DNA from: Neiella litorisoli
GTDB lineage: Bacteria; Pseudomonadota; Gammaproteobacteria; Enterobacterales; Neiellaceae
Length of the DNA: 64,000 nucleotides
Direction of reading: 5' to 3'
Assembly: GCF_014773395.1 (NCBI RefSeq)
Contig: NZ_JACXAF010000008.1
Location: forward strand, 1-64,000
In this document: positions 50,145 through 59,400 of the stretch, one piece after another
Position numbering within the stretch: position 1 is the stretch's first letter
How the letters are laid out: every line of letters begins with the position of its first letter
The notes under the pieces: model-generated
Databases searched by the model: none
Seen by the model: only the letters and a program-made list of their open reading frames with translations
Told to the model about the DNA's origin: nothing
Made by a program: the position numbers and the translations under genes

Positions 50145-50506
50145 GTGTCTGCAGCAGTTTCACTGGCGCGACGGGCATTGACTCGTCCGCCGGTGACCTT
50201 ATCAGCCCGTCCTTCTTCTTTTGCTTTCGCCGCCCGACGTTTTCGAACTTCCTTTGGATCGGCAATCAACGCTCGATAAATTTCAATTCGATCGCCCTCT
50301 TTTAATGGCGATGACAGCTTACAAGCACGACTCCAAATACCAACCTTATTGACTTTGTCAAAATCAATTTCCGGATGCATGTCGAGCACGCCTGATTGCC
50401 GTATAGCTTCTTCAACCGTGGTTTCTACGGCAACGGCGAGACTCAGCAAGGTCTGTTTTTGCGGCAAGGCATATGCGATTTCAATATTGATTTCAGCACT
50501 CACCAT
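50141..50506 (-). CDS. rnfH: RnfH/RatB family ubiquitin-like protein
   Basis: A 121-residue protein of the UPF0125 (RnfH, YfjF) family with a beta-grasp fold. It shows INIEIAYALPQKQTLLSLAV, TVEEAIRQSGVLDMHPEIDF, KVGIWSRACKLSSPLKEGDRIEIYRAL and the conserved ADPKEVRKRRAAKAKEEGR tail. The role is not firmly known; it is paired with ratA in the family. The start at 50506 (MVSAEIN) has GGAGG upstream; the longer frame to 50554 overlaps ratA further. It overlaps the ratA 3' end by 14 nt, so the two are translationally coupled. Confidence 0.92.
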   Translation of the reverse strand: MVSAEINIEIAYALPQKQTLLSLAVAVETTVEEAIRQSGVLDMHPEIDFDKVNKVGIWSRACKLSSPLKEGDRIEIYRALIADPKEVRKRRAAKAKEEGRADKVTGGRVNARRASETAADT

Positions 50507-50930
50507 AAACCTCCTGAGCGCGAGTAACAAAGGCTTGTACCATATTGCTAGCAAGCTGATGGAAGATCTTATTAAATGCCGCTCCCAACAGACCGCTGGA
50601 AAACTCGAAATCGAGCTTCAGACTCACCCGACACGCATCTTCGGCTAATTCCGTAAACTCCCACAAGCCTTGCAGCTTTTTAAACGGACCTTCAACAAGC
50701 TCCATATGAATGGCTTGTGGCGCAACCAAAGCGTTATGGGTGGTGAACCATTTACTGATGCCACCTTTGGCAACTTTGAGCGATGCTTTCATGTGCTCGG
50801 ACGAACTATCAAGCAGCTTACTCTCGGCACAGCCTGGCAAAAATTCTGGGTACGAAGCAACGTCATTTACTAAGTCAAACATCTGTTGCGCACTAAAACC
50901 AACCAGTGCAAATCGATCAACCTTTGCCAC
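50493..50930 (-). CDS. ratA: RatA/Coq10-type START-domain protein
   Basis: The 145-residue protein of the polyketide-cyclase/START fold has the family signatures [46 protein letters not shown] and [22 protein letters not shown]. Homologues include yeast Coq10 (ubiquinone binding) and E. coli RatA (reported to interfere with ribosome subunit joining). Which role applies is unknown. A GTG start at 50930 ([10 protein letters not shown]) aligns with the family and has GAGAG 7 nt upstream. It is divergent from smpB, the classic smpB-ratA-rnfH arrangement. Confidence 0.93.
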   Translation of the reverse strand: MAKVDRFALVGFSAQQMFDLVNDVASYPEFLPGCAESKLLDSSSEHMKASLKVAKGGISKWFTTHNALVAPQAIHMELVEGPFKKLQGLWEFTELAEDACRVSLKLDFEFSSGLLGAAFNKIFHQLASNMVQAFVTRAQEVYGEC

Positions 50931-51037
50931 AAATATTCTCTCAGATAAAAATTTTTCAGAGTGTACCACAGCCCGATCAACAGAATGAACGTCGCGACGA
51001 TAGCTTTCGCTTTGGGCGTGAGTATAATGAGCCGCCT

Positions 51038-51517
51038 ATGGCTAAGAAAAAATCAAAAGACAAAAGCGGCTCTAATACCATCGCACTGAACAAACGTGCT
51101 CGCCACGATTACTTTATCGAAAAGGAATTCGAGGCCGGATTAGAGCTTCAAGGCTGGGAAGTGAAATCGCTACGCCAAGGCAAAGCGAACATTGCCGAGT
51201 CATACATCACTGTGAAAAATGGCGAATGCTTTATGTTTGGCTCGTCCATTCTTCCATTAACAGCGGCCTCAACACACGTCATCAGCGAGCCAACTCGAAC
51301 TCGCCGGTTACTGTTGAATCGACGCGAAATCGACCATTTAGTTGGCGCAATTGAGCGCGAGGGCAAAACCATTGTTCCGCTGTCGCTCTATTGGAAAGGC
51401 CCCTGGGTCAAAATAAAAATTGGTACCGCTAAAGGTAAAAAATTGCATGACAAGCGAGACGATGCCAAAGACAAAGATTGGCAGCGCCAAAAAGCGCGCG
51501 TCATGAAGAAAGGTTAA
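51038..51517 (+). CDS. smpB: tmRNA-binding protein SmpB
   Basis: SmpB binds tmRNA and carries it into stalled ribosomes for trans-translation. The 159-residue product shows [53 protein letters not shown], and the C-terminal basic tail [22 protein letters not shown], typical of the family. The ATG at 51038 is the family start, following TATAAT at about 51023 and GCCGCC; a longer frame is not plausible. ssrA lies 86 nt downstream, the usual partnership. Confidence 0.97.
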   Translation: MAKKKSKDKSGSNTIALNKRARHDYFIEKEFEAGLELQGWEVKSLRQGKANIAESYITVKNGECFMFGSSILPLTAASTHVISEPTRTRRLLLNRREIDHLVGAIEREGKTIVPLSLYWKGPWVKIKIGTAKGKKLHDKRDDAKDKDWQRQKARVMKKG

Positions 51518-51603
51518 TTCCTGTGCAAACAAACACTCGGCGCTATTCATTGCCTCATAAGCTCTGATACAATGCGCCGATACCAAGGATTAACACCACT
51601 TTC

Positions 51604-51968
51604 GGGGCCGATTTTGGATTCGACGGGGATGATAAAGTCTTAGGTGCATGTCGTGGGGCGGTTGGCCACGTAAAAAGCCGCAAACTAATAGTCGCAAACG
51701 ACGAAAACTACGCTCTAGCAGCTTAATAACCTGCTAGCGCCTATCTGCCCTAGCTTCCGCTTGTAAGACGGGGAGTTCAGATAGTCAAACCCAAACAAGA
51801 TCGTGTGGACGCCGTGCCTGTCGGCTGAAGCATTAAAACTAATACAGGATAGTCTGTCCGTGGCGTGTCCGTCCGCAGCGTACCGGCGAATGTAATGACA
51901 GGACTAAACATGTAGGACCGAGGATGGCGCATTCACGGACGGGGGTTCAACTCCCCCCGGCTCCACCA
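51604..51968 (+). ncRNA. ssrA: transfer-messenger RNA
   Basis: The 365-nt RNA begins ggggccgattttggattcg and ends ggttcaactccccccggctc plus CACCA, with the tRNA-like acceptor and T-arm at its ends. The tag reading frame starts at GCA 51694 and encodes ANDENYALAA followed by two TAA stops, identical to the E. coli tag. A -10-like TACAAT lies about 30 nt upstream. The 3' end is the likely integration site of the adjacent island. Confidence 0.98.
51942..51968 (+). other. likely attachment site (attL) at the ssrA 3' end
   Basis: A P4-type integrase starts 179 nt past the ssrA 3' end and reads away from it, the usual layout of ssrA islands. The T-arm and acceptor bases of ssrA would be the att core. 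The matching direct repeat (attR) was not found within the window, so the island extends past the right edge. Confidence 0.55.
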
Positions 51969-51981
51969 CACAACAGAATCA

Positions 51982-52004
51982 AGACGTCTCAGGACGTCTT
52001 TTTT
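51982..52004 (+). terminator. intrinsic terminator of ssrA
   Basis: The stem agacgtc/gacgtct with loop tcag is followed by six Ts, 14 nt after the CCA end of tmRNA. Confidence 0.88.
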
Positions 52005-52037
52005 CTTGCCTAAATAAAATAAATATCAACAACTTAA

Positions 52038-52129
52038 GTATCTTTAGGTATCTTTTAGTCTCATAACTTCTCCGCCTTCTGGAATACCTTTCAGTATTCC
52101 AAATCTATGCTAATCTCGACTTGGAATAC
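52038..52129. repeat. short repeats upstream of the integrase gene
   Basis: gtatcttt occurs at 52038 and 52048, exactly one helical turn apart. ggaatac occurs at 52081 and 52123 with its complement gtattcc at 52094-52100, so two copies face each other. These are candidate integrase or excisionase arm sites, or an operator for the integrase gene. Confidence 0.55.
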
Positions 52130-52146
52130 CAAGATCCGGTGTCGTG

Positions 52147-53367
52147 ATGGCCAAATATAAACTCACAGATAAAGCGCTAAAATCTGCCAAACCTAACGAT
52201 AAAGATTATGTTCTGACAGACGGCGAAGGGCTGCAATTCCGAGTACGAACAAATGGTAGCCTACAGTGGAATTTTAACTACCGTCACCCATTCACTAAAA
52301 AACGCATTAACATGGGGTTAGGTACCTATCCAACCATATCGCTGAAAGCCGCTCGGGAAATGGCTGATGAAGCACGAACATTGGTAGCCAAAAGAATTGA
52401 TCCCAAGGAACACCGGGAAGAGCATCGACGCATGGTGCTCGAACAAACAGAACACACACTAGAGAAAGTTACCGATAATTGGCTTGCCACTCAGCAATCA
52501 ACAATAACAGCAGATCACATCAAGGATATTCGCCGCTCACTTGAGCTCCACATATTTGACGACTTGGGCGATGTACCTGTTACAAAACTTAAAGCCCCAA
52601 CAGTCATAACCACCCTAAAACGAGTTGAGCAACAGGGCAAATTAGAAACCGTTAAGCGACTGTGTCAACGCATCAACAAGGTAATGACATATGCAGTTAA
52701 TTGTGGACTCGTTGAAACCAATAATCTTGCCGGCATAAACGCCGCATTTATCAGTCCTACAAAAGAAAACCTCCCTGCTCTAGCACCGACAGAGCTACCT
52801 GAATTACTCAAAACAGCGTCCAACGCCAACATGCATAAAGTCACACGAGCTCTATTTGAGTGGCAACTTCACACCATGACAAGACCCGCAGAGGCGGCTG
52901 AGGCATCCTGGGCTGAGATCGACTTTGAAAAGCAACTATGGATTATTCCCAAAGAACGAATGAAAAACGGTAAAGAGCACATCATCCCGCTCACCGAGCA
53001 CGCTTTGGCCATACTCGAGGCAATCAAGCCAATTAGCGGGCACCGCCCATTTATATTTCCTTCAGATAGAGATCCTAAAAAACCCCGCAACTCTCAAACA
53101 ATCAACGCAGCCTTAAAGCGAATGGGCTTCAAAGGAAGAACCGTTGGTCACGGGCTCAGATCACTTGCTTCAACCACCCTCAACGAAGAAGAATTCGACT
53201 CCGATATCATTGAGGCCGCCCTATCACACACTGGCAAAGACGAAGTTCGCAATGCCTATAACCGGGCCAAGTATCTAAAGCGGCGTCGCAAGATGATGAA
53301 CTGGTGGAGTAAGCATATTGAGAAGGCTGCTAGTGGGTATATGCTTATAAGCAAAATATCCAATTGA
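52147..53367 (+). CDS. P4-family tyrosine integrase
   Basis: The 406-residue site-specific recombinase has the N-terminal P4-integrase arm-binding domain (KYKLTDKALKSAKPNDKDYVL, then TDGEGLQFRV). A core-binding domain follows, then the catalytic domain with TRPAEAAEASW (first Arg), HGLRSLASTTLNE (His-x-x-Arg), LSHTGKDEVRNAYNRAKYLKRR (His and nucleophile Tyr). It is full length. ATG 52147 is preceded by GTG 52144; ribosome sites are weak. It lies just beyond ssrA and reads into the island, so it most likely integrated the element at ssrA. Confidence 0.93.
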   Translation: MAKYKLTDKALKSAKPNDKDYVLTDGEGLQFRVRTNGSLQWNFNYRHPFTKKRINMGLGTYPTISLKAAREMADEARTLVAKRIDPKEHREEHRRMVLEQTEHTLEKVTDNWLATQQSTITADHIKDIRRSLELHIFDDLGDVPVTKLKAPTVITTLKRVEQQGKLETVKRLCQRINKVMTYAVNCGLVETNNLAGINAAFISPTKENLPALAPTELPELLKTASNANMHKVTRALFEWQLHTMTRPAEAAEASWAEIDFEKQLWIIPKERMKNGKEHIIPLTEHALAILEAIKPISGHRPFIFPSDRDPKKPRNSQTINAALKRMGFKGRTVGHGLRSLASTTLNEEEFDSDIIEAALSHTGKDEVRNAYNRAKYLKRRRKMMNWWSKHIEKAASGYMLISKISN

Positions 53368-53417
53368 AGTTCACTTTTCGAGCCCAAGCAAACAACTAAG
53401 GACGCTTTTTGAGGCTG

Positions 53418-54989
53418 TTACTTTAGACGCATTTCCAATTCAGAAGCAATCTGATCTATATCATCGTCAAATACCTTGAAGAGTTTATCTGCCAAAAGAG
53501 GTAATTCTTCGATAAGAGCGTTTTGATCGCCTACTATCAATGGAAGTAGTTTGGTCTGTTTTGAGTCTATTTCTGATGACAGTACTGCGTTCAACTCTTT
53601 CATAGGCCAAGCCTTATTGACTGAATGCTGTGAAATAATAGCTACAACATATTTTGATTTCTGAAGCGCAGTATTTATTTTCGCTACTAGCGAGTCCCCC
53701 CATTTTATCTCAAAACAATCAATAAAAGCTTTTATTCCTTTATCCTCTAAAGCTCGATGTAGAGGAATTGCGACATCATCTTTATCTTCACTCGCATGGC
53801 ACACAAATACATCATACATTTCAAAGCGTTCCTTAAGTTTTGCTATGGATTTTGGCGGGCTCGGTTCAAGCTCCAGTATTTTTTTACATAATGTTAAGTA
53901 AGAAGAGTTATCCTCTCCTCTTATCATTTTTATAAAGCTCAGGCGGCCGTAGATAGCATTTTTAAAATATCTACCGTCGAGTTTTTTGCTATCAATTTCT
54001 GATTCGCTCATATGGTAGCGAGTCATTAGGAACCTTCTCTCGGCTTCTACCAAATCTTTGCTCCAGCTATTGAGCATTGCTCTAGTATTTCTGATGAACT
54101 TTCGGCTTACATTTACCCCATCATTAACAACCAACCCTGTAACCTCTTGCCTTTGGGAACGATGCTGAACTCTCGTTTTCGAATCGTTTACAGTAAAGCC
54201 ACTTTCCTCAATTGATTGACGAAGAAGGCTGCCAACACGCCATTCAACTTTTCCTAGGTCAGTTTCAAAACGATCAACAATTGCCAACGGGAACTTTCTA
54301 TTGCTGGAGAAGGTAATATCATCGGCATACCGAGTGTAGGTAAGATGATACCTCTTTGCTATCTTAGTTAATGCCGTATCAAGGGAGCTAGCGGCAAGAT
54401 TTGAAAGAACGGGAGAAGTAGGAGCCCCCTGAGGTAATCTGCTATGGTTTGTGCATAACTGAGCAAGTACTGATGCTGCACTGTTGCCCATATTAAAAGG
54501 AACATTCATAAATATTCCTCTAACTCGACCAAAATGGACCGAGTGAAAAAAATCCTTTAAATCAATATTGAGTACATATTGTTTTTTCTTGTGTTTCTCT
54601 GCGTTACTAACAATCCCCTTTCCATTGCCAACAAATCCATGACATGATTTTTTTACTCTGTAATGATATTCGATCAGCGGCTTTACTTTGTGCTGCAGAA
54701 TTTTTAACGATTTATTGGGAGACTCAATTACTCTAAGCTGCCCTGATTTTTTTTTAATGTAAAACTCGTGATAGCGCTTCTTTTCTTCATAAAGAATATG
54801 AAGTAACTGACCAACAGGAATTTCCAGCAGATTTGCAAGCTCGTTGTCAGTTTGTATACCAATCAATCTTTGAGCTACAGCATCCCTTTCTCTTTTTAGG
54901 GTGGGGGATAGCCGAGGATTCGACCAACTGGCTTCAATCCGTTTCGGCTCAAACTCACTTATATCGAGGAACTCTAAGGTTAACTGCAT
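53418..54989 (-). CDS. retron reverse transcriptase fused to a TIR domain
   Basis: The product is 523 residues. The N-terminal part (to about 90) is a short helical domain. The reverse transcriptase (about 90-300) has the retron hallmarks: NAEKH (129-133, the NAxxH motif), NIDLKDFFHS with catalytic Asp143, LPQGAPTSPVLSNL (185-198), YADD (221-224) and VTG (283-285). After a linker, residues 391-523 form a TIR domain: YDVFVCHASEDKDDVAIPLH, KAFIDCFEIKWGDSL, YVVAIISQHSV and KAWPMKEL with likely catalytic Glu465. Known retron-TIR systems protect against phage, the TIR probably depleting NAD. The candidate msr-msd RNA lies 38 nt upstream. Base composition is AT-rich relative to neighbours. Confidence 0.93.
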   Translation of the reverse strand: MQLTLEFLDISEFEPKRIEASWSNPRLSPTLKRERDAVAQRLIGIQTDNELANLLEIPVGQLLHILYEEKKRYHEFYIKKKSGQLRVIESPNKSLKILQHKVKPLIEYHYRVKKSCHGFVGNGKGIVSNAEKHKKKQYVLNIDLKDFFHSVHFGRVRGIFMNVPFNMGNSAASVLAQLCTNHSRLPQGAPTSPVLSNLAASSLDTALTKIAKRYHLTYTRYADDITFSSNRKFPLAIVDRFETDLGKVEWRVGSLLRQSIEESGFTVNDSKTRVQHRSQRQEVTGLVVNDGVNVSRKFIRNTRAMLNSWSKDLVEAERRFLMTRYHMSESEIDSKKLDGRYFKNAIYGRLSFIKMIRGEDNSSYLTLCKKILELEPSPPKSIAKLKERFEMYDVFVCHASEDKDDVAIPLHRALEDKGIKAFIDCFEIKWGDSLVAKINTALQKSKYVVAIISQHSVNKAWPMKELNAVLSSEIDSKQTKLLPLIVGDQNALIEELPLLADKLFKVFDDDIDQIASELEMRLK

Positions 54990-55026
54990 TTAAAACAACA
55001 AGGCCTTCCATGGTCTAAGTAGGCGA

Positions 55027-55173
55027 GTTTCAACCCAATCACCCTGCGCACCTTGCGGCAAGCAACCCATCAATCACGACAGCCCCCTTGGGCTTATGCA
55101 GATTTAATGAGCATAATGTTCTCGGAATTCCTAGTCCAAAGCAGTAACAACTTCAGACATTTTGGGTTGAAAC
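55027..55173 (-). ncRNA. candidate retron msr-msd RNA
   Basis: On the minus strand, 38 nt upstream of the reverse transcriptase start, a 147-nt stretch is bounded by a perfect 12-bp inverted repeat. a1 is gtttcaacccaa read from 55173, and a2 is ttgggttgaaac ending at 55027. Inside are candidate stems: a palindromic ggaattcc in the 5' (msr) part, tatgc/gcata, gccc/gggc and cttg/caag in the 3' (msd) part. Size, position and the terminal a1/a2 pairing are as in known retrons. The priming G and msd ends cannot be fixed by eye. Confidence 0.78.
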
Positions 55174-55181
55174 CCATTGTG

Positions 55182-55209
55182 ACAATACACTAAAAACCTT
55201 CTATCACAA
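55182..55209 (-). promoter_or_regulatory. promoter of the retron
   Basis: On the minus strand the -35 TTGTGA (55204-55209) and the -10 TATTGT (55182-55187) are 16 nt apart. Transcription would start about at the first bases of a1. A perfect palindrome attgt-g-acaat (55176-55186) overlaps the -10 and could be an operator. Confidence 0.5.
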
Positions 55210-55277
55210 AGGGTTACAAACAAAAAATCAGGAAAAAACTCAACTCACATCCTCTGTAACTGTCGTGATAGCCAAGT

Positions 55278-55306
55278 GCTAACTGTGAGCGGATCATGAA
55301 GTTTCA
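55278..55306. repeat. copy 2 of a 29-nt sequence also found at cysB
   Basis: The stretch beginning gctaactgtgagcggatcat matches 31101-31129 at 25 of 29 positions. It also resembles the left half of the lac operator (gtgagcggat). It lies about 70 nt upstream of the retron -35 element. Confidence 0.4.
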
Positions 55307-55481
55307 TTAGCTTCTAAAGATATTTTATCTTGATACAAAGCTCTTCAAGCTTTTTATCGAATTGTAAAGTTCATTTACAAGTTGAGAGTATTTAATAAAT
55401 GTTCGTTGGAGCTTAGGGGCGACTCTATCGTCATCTACATCCGCCTAAACACACCTTGGATATAAGGTATCAAAAGTACAA

Positions 55482-55528
55482 TTTAAGGGTACCATTTACC
55501 CCCTAGAAAATGGACCCTTAAATGGTAC
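55482..55528. repeat. two mutually exclusive hairpins
   Basis: tttaagggtaccattt (55482-55497) pairs with aaatggacccttaaa (55508-55522) with one bulge. The overlapping arms gtaccattta (55489-55498) and taaatggtac (55519-55528) form an alternative perfect 10-bp stem. No T-run follows. It lies in the 500-nt gap between the retron promoter and the peptidase gene; the rest of that gap shows no supported gene. Confidence 0.55.
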
Positions 55529-55682
55529 TTCAGCCCACGCCAGACAAGGATTTCTTTGCGTTTATTATCAGCAGTACGTACCTACCGTTTTTTGAGGCAT
55601 TTTTCACGCTATTTTGACACTCAAAATTAAACAGTTTAGTCTTAATTTTACTGGTACACATCAAGTTGTTTGGGTTTTACCT

Positions 55683-56489
55683 TTACTCACTCAAATACAA
55701 CTCAGCCATGCCATCGAGGCGGCTTTTGACTTCTTTCCAGTTCGGCATGACACTGCTTAGCAAGCGCCAGAAGCGCTCGCTGTGGTTGTATTCAGCGATA
55801 TGGCAAAGCTCATGCAGGATCACGTAGTCAATGCATTCCTTGGGCGCTTTAACTAGGTGGGGATTGAGCATCAGGTTGCCTTTGGCTGAGCAACTGCCCC
55901 ATTGTTTGGTCATGGGCAGCACACGAAAGCTCGGCAAGCCTGTTACCCACTCAGCTTGGGGCAACATTACGGCTAAACGCTCGTGGAAGATGCGTTTGGC
56001 ACGACTTAAGTACCATTGTTGAACCAGCGCTTTGACTTGCTTTGTTTTGTTCTCATTCTTTGTTTTGTCACCTAAGCGCCGCAGTGTCACCAGCAATTTG
56101 CCTCGCTGCATTTTGACCGAAGCGATTGCGTCGCTATCTTCAACCACCTTCAACATATAGCGCCGACCCAAATAAAACTGCATTTCGCCGCTGACATATC
56201 GCTTGGCCTGCACGTACTCCAAGTGGCCACGAAACTCTTTGAGGCCATCGTAAATCCACTTGGCTCGCTTCATCACTGCATCATGAATATCGGAGCGCTC
56301 TGCATCATCAGGAGCAGAGACAATCACTTCGCAATTGGGGTGTACCTTGATGGTCACTTTTCGTTTGGCGCTTTGCTGAGACGAGCCTTGTGAATAGGGC
56401 TTACGAACGACCTCGTAGCAGACAGCTTCATCCCCGTAGACAAAGCTGTATTCCTCTTTGGTGCGCTCTGGTGATTCAACCGATGTCAT
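55683..56489 (-). CDS. YgjP-like M48-type metallopeptidase
   Basis: The 268-residue protein of the YgjP (DUF45, COG1451) family has a zinc site VILHELCHIAEYNHSERFW (HExxH plus a downstream His). It also has the conserved WGSCSAKGNLMLNPHLVKAP strand and an N-terminal beta-rich domain (RKVTIKVHPNCEVIVSAP). These genes are very often the last gene of type I restriction operons, as here: its ATG is 2 nt after the hsdR stop. Function in the system is unknown; a role in protein turnover of HsdR is possible by inference only. Confidence 0.9.
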   Translation of the reverse strand: MTSVESPERTKEEYSFVYGDEAVCYEVVRKPYSQGSSQQSAKRKVTIKVHPNCEVIVSAPDDAERSDIHDAVMKRAKWIYDGLKEFRGHLEYVQAKRYVSGEMQFYLGRRYMLKVVEDSDAIASVKMQRGKLLVTLRRLGDKTKNENKTKQVKALVQQWYLSRAKRIFHERLAVMLPQAEWVTGLPSFRVLPMTKQWGSCSAKGNLMLNPHLVKAPKECIDYVILHELCHIAEYNHSERFWRLLSSVMPNWKEVKSRLDGMAELYLSE

Positions 56490-56491
56490 CG

Positions 56492-59400
56492 TTAAACAGC
56501 ACCAACACCCAAACGAGTGATTTGAATCGTGTCGCCAATGATTTCTTTCGCCTTGTCCATACCTACCGCCTTAAACAACACAGGCAACAATTGGCGTCGG
56601 ATGTGGTTTTCAATTTCCTGCGGATTAATCGAAAACTCAGCAACAGCAGCCGTCACAATGGTTTCGATTTGCTGGGCGTAAGCGAACATCTCATCTTCGG
56701 TTAGCGTATTGCCTTCACCTAATCTGTGCGGGAACAAGCCATAGTAGGCTTGTACATGACGCCTGATTTTCGGATCGAGTTCAGCAAAGCGATCGTTTGG
56801 CATGCCATCGACTTTGCGCTCTTTAACCTGCTCTTCAAAGTCGGCAAACAGCAAGTATTGCTTCACTGGCGCTTCGAACATTTCTTTGGCTTGCTCAATC
56901 GCCTGTTTCAGCAACTTGGAGAAGTATTCCTGGGCATAAGGGTCGTCCGCCAAGTCTTGGTCAATCATCTTGGTAATGCGGCCAGTAATCGCATCTTTTT
57001 TGTTGCGGGCTTCATCGTCAGACATTTCGCTGGGTGACGCGCTTTTGCCCATGTTACCAACGAGGTATGCACCGTCAGGCTCTTGGATGTTCACGCCACC
57101 AATGTGCTTATCGAGCATGGTTCGAATGCTCTCAGCATACTCATCGTAACTGACCGTCTCCTCGGCATCTTCACGTACTTGCTTGCGCAGCTCAGACATC
57201 GATTTGAGCGTCTTTTTGTAAAGGTCTCGCTTACCCAAGCCCGTTTTCGGATCGATGGCATCAAAGCTTTTATCTTCAAAGTATGTCGCCGATTGAAGCG
57301 CCACTTTGAGGCAGTTGGCAAATGCAGTGAGCGCCTCGTAAAAGTCTTCACGCTTTTTCAGGTTGGTATCGGTGAGTTGGCCATCAATAGTGTCAATCTT
57401 CGGAGCCAACACCTGCCGCAGCGCTTGACCGTCTTGTTTGTTCTGAACGCCGTCAAAAATTGCCCACAAGTCATCGTACAACCCCGGCAGTTTCTTGTAC
57501 TCGGTGTCCATGCGGTTGTACAAGCCTTTGAGATCGTCAATGTCAAGGCCTCCCTGCGTCCGCTCTGCCAGGTCTTGGTAATCTGCAATGGTGGCGTCCA
57601 GTTCTTTAAGGATACCGCGGTAGTCAATCAAGTAACCAAACTGTTTGGCTTCATGCAGACGGTTAACCCGCGCAATGGCCTGAATCAGGTTGTGTTGCTT
57701 TAGCGGCTTATCGATGTAAAGCACCGTATTCTTGGGCTCATCAAAACCGGTTAAGAGCTTGTCGACCACAATCATGATGTCTGGCCCATCAGGCTTTCCG
57801 AACTCAGCAATAATGTGCTGGGTATAGGCTTTTTCATCCTGACCAAAGTCCGAGTTAATGACGTTGGCTTTCCACCAGTTCTGAACAATGTCCTTGCTTT
57901 CGCCATCCACGGTATCGTGGCCTTCACGGGTATCCGGTGGCGACATCGCCACAACTGAGGTGACTTTGCCAATCTGATCGAGCAGCTTTTTATATTGAAT
58001 GGCCGACGCTTTGGAATCACAAGCCAGCTGGCCTTTAAGCCCTTGCCGTTTGAAGTTCTGGAAGTGGTCAGAAATATCGTGAGCGATGAGCTCTAGTCGG
58101 CCTTCGGTTTGGTAAATCTGGCCTTTTTGTCCGAATTTTTTCTTAAGGTCGGTGCGTTGCTTTTCTGAGAGCTTGTCGGTAATTCGGTCGAACCACGCAT
58201 CAATGGCTTTGTCATTGGTACTTAAATCGGGAATACGCTCTTCATACAACAAAGGCGTCACGGTCTTATCTTCCACCGCCTGTTGCATGGTGTAAGAGTG
58301 GATAATTTTGCCGAACTTGTTTTCGGTCTTGTCATCTTTGAGTAGCGGCGTACCGGTAAAGCCAATGTAGGCGGCACGTGGCAACGCCTGTTGCATGCGA
58401 ATGTTGTTCTCACCGTTTTGGCTACGGTGCCCTTCATCCACCAATACAATGATATCTGGGCTTTCGTTATAGCACTCAGGCAGCTCAATCGCGGTGCCAA
58501 ACTTATTGATGATCGAGAAGATGATGCGCTCATTGCCCTTGCCAATTTGCTCGGCCAAGCGGCGGCCTGTTGTGGCCATGGCGGACTTCTTATCTTTATC
58601 CGACAGTGCGCCACCAGAGGCAAAGGTACGAGCCAGCTGATCTTCTAAATCAACTCGGTCGGTTACCACCACCACGCGGCATTTCGCTAGCTCTTTGAGC
58701 CAAATAAGCGCCTTGGATAAGAACACCATGGTGAAAGATTTACCCGAGCCTGTGGTGTGCCAAATCACGCCGCCATTGCGTGCGCCTTTACGAGCGCCAC
58801 TCAAGCTATCGTCAAAAGTCGTGACGCGCTCAATCAGCGCCTTAATACCAAATACTTGCTGATAGCGGGCGACAATCTTGCCTGCTTTTTTATCGAACAA
58901 AGTGAATAATCGCGTCATTTCAAGCAAGCGATCGTGGCGAAGCAACGACACCAATAAGCGGTCTTGGTCGGTCACCACTAATTCGCCACCGCTTATTAGC
59001 GACAGATACTCATCACGAATCTTGGCGGGGCGATGATTGAAGATGGCATCCAGCTTATCTTGCGCCAATGGCGTGTTCTTAAGGCGGCTAAAGGTGGCAT
59101 CGGTAATTTGCTCTTCTTTCCACTTGGCCCAGAACTTACTTGGGGTACCACAGGTGCCGTATAAGCCGTCATGGCCATTGACCGACAGCAATAACTGGCT
59201 GTAGGCAAATAAGTGCGGGATTTCATCGGCTTTTTGATTGCGAATGTTTTGCGATATGCCTTCGCTGACCGTTGGTTTACCTTCGTGCGATGAATCAGGG
59301 CGCTTGGCCTCAATCACCACCCAAGGTAAGCCATTTACAAAACACACCACATCGGGAATGCGATGGCCGGTGCCGCGACTGTTTTCCACTTCCATCTCTT

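Noticed and set aside
55278-55306. A true lac operator or vector contamination
   Set aside because: Only the left half matches; flanks are consistent with native sequence and the closest relative is at cysB in the same window.
57083-57703. 206-codon plus-strand frame opposite hsdR
   Set aside because: Antisense shadow; hsdR motifs are continuous in the real frame.
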